Source of the DNA: Methylotenera sp. UBA6020
Lineage (GTDB): Bacteria > Pseudomonadota > Gammaproteobacteria > Burkholderiales > Methylophilaceae
DNA length: 9,258 nt
NCBI GenBank assembly: GCA_002429455.1
Contig: DIZU01000103.1
Span: 8,108 to 17,365 of the forward strand
Direction of reading: 5' to 3'
The translations under genes and the position numbers were made by a program. Positions 5,972-9,258 of this stretch are shown in pieces (positions within the stretch are counted from its first letter, which is position 1; the number at the start of each line of letters is the position of its first letter). Under the pieces are notes generated by a model that was given only the letters and a program-made list of their open reading frames with translations, did no database searches and had not been told where the DNA came from.

Positions 5972-8248
5972 ATGATCGCTCAAGAGCTCGAAGTAAGTTT
6001 ACATATGGCCTTTATGGATGCTAGACAAAAGCGCCATGAGCTTATCACGGTCGAACATTTGTTACTCGCCATGATTGACAATCCCACTGCCGCCGAGGTG
6101 CTACGTGCCTGCGGGGCGAATCTTGAGGTGCTACGTACCGAACTGAGTCAATATATTGAAGAACACACACCCACCGTGATTGGTCAGGATGACGTTGATA
6201 CACAGCCTACGCTGGGCTTTCAACGTGTCATTCAACGCGCCATGTTGCACGTGCAATCATCCGGTAAAAAAGAAGTCACTGGTGCCAACGTACTGGTTGC
6301 CATCTTTGGTGAAAAAGATTCACATGCCGTGTTCTTCTTGCATCAACAAGGTGTAACGCGTTTAGATGTGGTCAACTTCATCTCACATGGTGTTTCTAAA
6401 GTAGCTGAAACTGCCAAACCAGAAGGCGAAGACCAAGAAGCTGACGTGGAGTCCGCCCCAAATGGTGCACTTGAAAACTTCACGCTCAACTTAAATCTAC
6501 AAGTTCTGGCAGGTAAAATTGATCCGTTAATCGGTCGTGCTCCGGAGTTGGAGCGTGTCGTACAAACGCTGTGCCGCCGCCGTAAAAATAACCCACTGTT
6601 AGTGGGCGAGGCAGGTGTTGGTAAAACAGCGATTGCCGAAGGATTAGCGCGTCGTATCGTTGAGAAAGAGATTCCAGATGTACTCGCCAATGCCACGGTG
6701 TATTCACTCGACATGGGGGCATTGCTCGCTGGTACCAAATATCGCGGTGACTTTGAACAACGCTTAAAAGCCGTCATGAAGCAACTGGCTGAAAAACCGG
6801 ACGCCATTTTGTTTATTGATGAAATTCATACCTTGATTGGTGCCGGCTCTGCCAGTGGCGGTACTTTAGATGCCAGCAATTTACTGAAACCAGCATTATC
6901 AAATGGTTCGCTCAAATGCATAGGCGCCACTACTTATCAGGAATACCGCGGTGTTTTTGAAAAAGACCATGCCTTGTCACGCCGTTTCCAAAAAATCGAT
7001 GTGGCAGAACCTAGCGTGGCTGAAACCATTGAAATCTTAAAAGGCCTGAAATCACGCTTTGAGTCACATCACAGTGTGAAATACACCGCAGGCGCATTAA
7101 GCACCGCAGCAGAACTCTCAGCCAAGTACATTAATGACAGGCACTTGCCGGATAAAGCAATTGACGTGATTGATGAGGCCGGCGCTGCGCAACGCATATT
7201 GCCGAAATCCAAACAGAAAAAAGTCATCGGCAATAAAGAGATCGAAGACATTATTGCTAAAATTGCGCGTATTCCGCCCAAAAATATCTCTAGCGATGAC
7301 CGGACCGCACTTAAAACTCTTGAGCGCGACTTAAAAGCCGTGGTGTTTGGTCAGGATAAAGCCATAGAAGCACTGACCTCCGCAGTTAAAATGGCGCGTA
7401 GCGGCTTGGGGCAAGGTAACAAGCCGATTGGTAGCTTCTTGTTCAGCGGCCCGACAGGGGTAGGTAAAACTGAAGTGGCAAAACAATTAGCCTATATCAT
7501 GGGCATAGAACTGATTCGCTTCGATATGAGTGAATACATGGAACGCCATGCCGTGTCACGTCTGATTGGCGCGCCTCCTGGCTATGTTGGTTTTGAGCAA
7601 GGCGGCTTGATGACCGAGGCAATTACCAAGCATCCTTACTGTGTAATGCTGTTGGATGAAATTGAAAAAGCGCACCCTGACATTTTCAATATCCTGCTAC
7701 AAGTAATGGATCACGGTACGCTCACAGACAACAATGGTCGCAAGGCTGACTTCAGAAACGTGACCATCATCATGACAACCAATGCCGGTGCGGAAAACCT
7801 ATCTAAATCAAGCATGGGGTTCACTAACGCCAAGCAGGCAGGTGACGAGCAAGCGGATATCAAGCGCTTATTTTCACCTGAGTTCCGCAATCGTTTGGAT
7901 GCCACCGTGTCTTTCGCTGCACTGTCTCATGACATTATCATCCGCGTGGTCGATAAGTTCTTGATTCAATTGGAAGACCAATTGCATGAGAAAAAAGTTG
8001 AAGCAACCTTTAGTGATGCCTTGAAAACTTACCTAGGTAAAAAAGGCTTTGATCCGTTGATGGGCGCACGTCCGATGGCCAGATTGATTCAAGACACCAT
8101 ACGTAAAGCGTTGGCTGACGAGTTGCTCTTTGGCAAACTAGCTAACGGCGGTAGCGTACATGTGGATATTAATGATAAAGATGAAGTGCAACTCATTTTT
8201 ACAGAAGATAAGCAATCTTCAGCACCATCACTTGCGACTGCCGAATAA
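5972..8248 (+). CDS. clpA: ATP-dependent Clp protease ATP-binding subunit ClpA
   Basis: ClpA is a hexameric AAA+ unfoldase that threads substrates, including those brought by ClpS, into the ClpP peptidase. The 758 residues equal the E. coli length exactly. The N-domain (about 1-145) contains two Clp_N repeats, with RHELITVEHLLLA early on. A variable acidic linker (about 146-170) leads to the first AAA+ module: Walker A GEAGVGKT (212-219) and Walker B FIDEIHT with Glu284. The second module has Walker A GPTGVGKT (493-500, Lys499), Walker B LLDEIEKAHPD with Glu563, and the pore motif GYVGFEQGG. The ClpP-docking tripeptide is Met-Gly-Phe at 615-617, where E. coli has Ile-Gly-Leu. RPMARLIQD near the C-terminus is the family sensor-2 region. 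Both ATPase sites look intact. It is followed by a strong terminator and converges on a - strand gene. Confidence 0.98.
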   Translation: MIAQELEVSLHMAFMDARQKRHELITVEHLLLAMIDNPTAAEVLRACGANLEVLRTELSQYIEEHTPTVIGQDDVDTQPTLGFQRVIQRAMLHVQSSGKKEVTGANVLVAIFGEKDSHAVFFLHQQGVTRLDVVNFISHGVSKVAETAKPEGEDQEADVESAPNGALENFTLNLNLQVLAGKIDPLIGRAPELERVVQTLCRRRKNNPLLVGEAGVGKTAIAEGLARRIVEKEIPDVLANATVYSLDMGALLAGTKYRGDFEQRLKAVMKQLAEKPDAILFIDEIHTLIGAGSASGGTLDASNLLKPALSNGSLKCIGATTYQEYRGVFEKDHALSRRFQKIDVAEPSVAETIEILKGLKSRFESHHSVKYTAGALSTAAELSAKYINDRHLPDKAIDVIDEAGAAQRILPKSKQKKVIGNKEIEDIIAKIARIPPKNISSDDRTALKTLERDLKAVVFGQDKAIEALTSAVKMARSGLGQGNKPIGSFLFSGPTGVGKTEVAKQLAYIMGIELIRFDMSEYMERHAVSRLIGAPPGYVGFEQGGLMTEAITKHPYCVMLLDEIEKAHPDIFNILLQVMDHGTLTDNNGRKADFRNVTIIMTTNAGAENLSKSSMGFTNAKQAGDEQADIKRLFSPEFRNRLDATVSFAALSHDIIIRVVDKFLIQLEDQLHEKKVEATFSDALKTYLGKKGFDPLMGARPMARLIQDTIRKALADELLFGKLANGGSVHVDINDKDEVQLIFTEDKQSSAPSLATAE

Positions 8249-8285
8249 GAACTAACATTTTACTTATTGTTATTTTGTAGCAACT

Positions 8286-8324
8286 AAAAACAGCCAGCTT
8301 ACGCAATGTAAGTTGGCTGTTTTT
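8286..8324. terminator. Bidirectional intrinsic terminator between clpA and the GST gene
   Basis: AAAAACAGCCAGCTTAC (8286-8302) pairs with GTAAGTTGGCTGTTTTT (8308-8324) over 17 positions with one G-T wobble and a five-base loop GCAAT. The core is GC-rich and ends in T5 on the + strand; read on the - strand it also ends in T5, so it can stop transcripts of both converging genes. It starts 38 bases after the clpA stop. Its right arm and loop, and the edge of its left arm, are coding sequence for the last codons and stop of the - strand GST gene. Confidence 0.93.
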
Positions 8325-8910
8325 CCATGATGCTGATGAACAACTCAGATTCCACCAATCTTTTTAGCCAAGCCTTTAATTTGGGGTACGGTGCAGCTTC
8401 GAACCAAGCACTATCGACAGCCCAGAATTGTCGAACAAATGGAAAGATCGCGATATCGGCCAAACTCACTTGGTCTTTTATTAAAAATTGCGATTCATTT
8501 AGTAGCATTTCCAGCTTCTGTAGAAACACCTCTCCTTGCGCTCTATAAGCTTTGGCAGATTGTTCTGGGAAGCGTATCGCATACTTGTACTTATCTAGCG
8601 CTCGCTTAAAGCTGCTATCGTTCTCGGCAATGAGCTGTTGTGTGAGTTCGTTATTCGTAACTAACCAGCCATCGCTATCATTCTGCGGCACAGCCCAACG
8701 CATGATATCTAAACTTTCCTCAAGTACCGTACCATCATCTAGCACCAGTACAGGCACCGTAGCTTTAGGAGAAACCTTTAACATCTCTTCAGGTTTATCT
8801 CTTAATGCAATTTCGCGGATTTCTACTGCAATACCGGTATATTTCAGCGCCATGCGAGCGCGCATGGCATAGGGGCAACGGCGATAAGAATAGAGAATTG
8901 GCAATGCCAT
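8299..8910 (-). CDS. Glutathione S-transferase family protein
   Basis: The 203-residue protein has the two-domain GST fold. The thioredoxin-like N-domain opens with LYSYRRCPYAMRARMAL; Cys12 in the monothiol motif Cys-Pro-Tyr-Ala suggests a Cys-type GST (omega-like or glutaredoxin 2-like) acting by thiol transfer rather than by Tyr or Ser catalysis. The cis-proline VP (52-53) and the glutathione-contacting ES (65-66) follow at the usual places. The helical C-domain carries the N-capping box SLADIAIFPF. ATG 8910 is chosen since GGA sits five bases before it; a GTG at 8913 directly upstream in frame would add one residue. It lies 13 bp behind pyrD on the same strand and probably shares its transcript. 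Its substrate cannot be told. Its stop codon lies inside the terminator stem. Confidence 0.93.
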   Translation of the reverse strand: MALPILYSYRRCPYAMRARMALKYTGIAVEIREIALRDKPEEMLKVSPKATVPVLVLDDGTVLEESLDIMRWAVPQNDSDGWLVTNNELTQQLIAENDSSFKRALDKYKYAIRFPEQSAKAYRAQGEVFLQKLEMLLNESQFLIKDQVSLADIAIFPFVRQFWAVDSAWFEAAPYPKLKAWLKRLVESELFISIMEKQPTYIA

Positions 8911-8923
8911 CACAATCCAAAAA

Positions 8924-9258
8924 CTAGCCTAGTATTTTACAAATATCATGTACCAGCTTAGGCCCTTTGTAGATCAAGCCGCTGTAGACCTGCACCAAGC
9001 TCGCGCCGGCAGCTATTTTTTCAACCGCATCAGCACCGCTTAAAATACCGCCCACACCGATGATAGGCAATGCGCCTTGTAGTCGCTGTGATAATTGCTG
9101 AATGACCAATGTTGATTTCTCACGCACAGGCGCACCAGACAAACCACCGGTTTCATCTGCATTCTTCAGGCCCTGTACTGCGTCTCGTGAGAGCGTGGTA
9201 TTCGTGGCAATCACCGCGTCTATTTTATGCTCCATCAACAAATCTGCAATCTCATTGA
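8924..9258 (-). CDS. pyrD: Dihydroorotate dehydrogenase (quinone), class 2, C-terminal part
   Basis: PyrD oxidises dihydroorotate to orotate, the fourth step of pyrimidine synthesis, and passes electrons through FMN to membrane quinones. Only the last 111 codons are in the window; the frame is open to the right edge, so the N-terminal two thirds, including the membrane-binding helices and catalytic Ser of class 2 enzymes, lie beyond it. Visible family motifs are [18 protein letters not shown], the FMN phosphate-binding PIIGVGGI and the closing [17 protein letters not shown]. The sequence lines up with the E. coli C-terminus to within a few residues of its end. The stop TAG is 13 bp before the GST ATG, so the two genes are probably co-transcribed. 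Confidence 0.96.
   Translation of the reverse strand, partial: NEIADLLMEHKIDAVIATNTTLSRDAVQGLKNADETGGLSGAPVREKSTLVIQQLSQRLQGALPIIGVGGILSGADAVEKIAAGASLVQVYSGLIYKGPKLVHDICKILG

Noticed and set aside
6343..6807. 154-codon open frame on the - strand inside clpA
   Set aside because: It lies wholly antisense to the highly conserved first AAA+ module of clpA, has no recognisable motif, and is rich in Ser, Pro, Arg and Ala as expected of a shadow frame.
8552..8872. 106-codon + strand open frame across the GST gene
   Set aside because: It is antisense to a well-supported GST-family gene, is serine-rich without domain features, and shows no ribosome binding site.

Overview
The window is chromosomal housekeeping DNA from a Gram-negative proteobacterium. 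The protein sequences and the tgt-yajC-secD-secF order fit a betaproteobacterium. The moderate GC content and the protein style suggest the Nitrosomonadales/Methylophilaceae group (Methylotenera- or Methylophilus-like); this placement is inferred from recalled family resemblance, not from a search. No mobile element, CRISPR array, tRNA or rRNA is visible, and base usage looks even across the window.

Layout, left to right on the + strand: the 3' half of tgt (queuosine tRNA modification), then yajC, secD and secF, which encode the accessory complex of the Sec translocon. A 183-bp gap follows, holding two dyad symmetries and a possible promoter. Next comes a CNNM/CorB-type membrane protein with DUF21, a CBS pair and a CorC_HlyC domain, a likely Mg2+ transporter, starting at a TTG codon. 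A 178-bp gap with a terminator-like hairpin separates it from clpS and clpA, the N-degron adaptor and the AAA+ unfoldase of the ClpAP protease. A strong symmetric terminator closes the + strand block. On the - strand, read from the right edge, are the 3' third of pyrD (dihydroorotate dehydrogenase, class 2) and, 13 bp behind it, a glutathione S-transferase-family gene that converges on clpA.

How the genes work together: YajC-SecD-SecF use the proton gradient to help pull secreted proteins through SecYEG. ClpS hands N-end-rule substrates to ClpA, which unfolds them for ClpP (not in the window). tgt next to yajC-secDF is a widely conserved arrangement without a known functional link. All key catalytic residues that can be checked are present. 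Two informative substitutions stand out: Glu for Asp at the SecF proton-path position, and MGF as the ClpP-docking tripeptide of ClpA.

No unknown multi-gene system was found. The parts that merit a second look are in the non-coding DNA: the dyad and mini-ORF ahead of the CorB-like gene, the terminator-like hairpin just before clpS, the paired hairpins between clpS and clpA, and a terminator whose stem lies inside the last codons of the GST gene.
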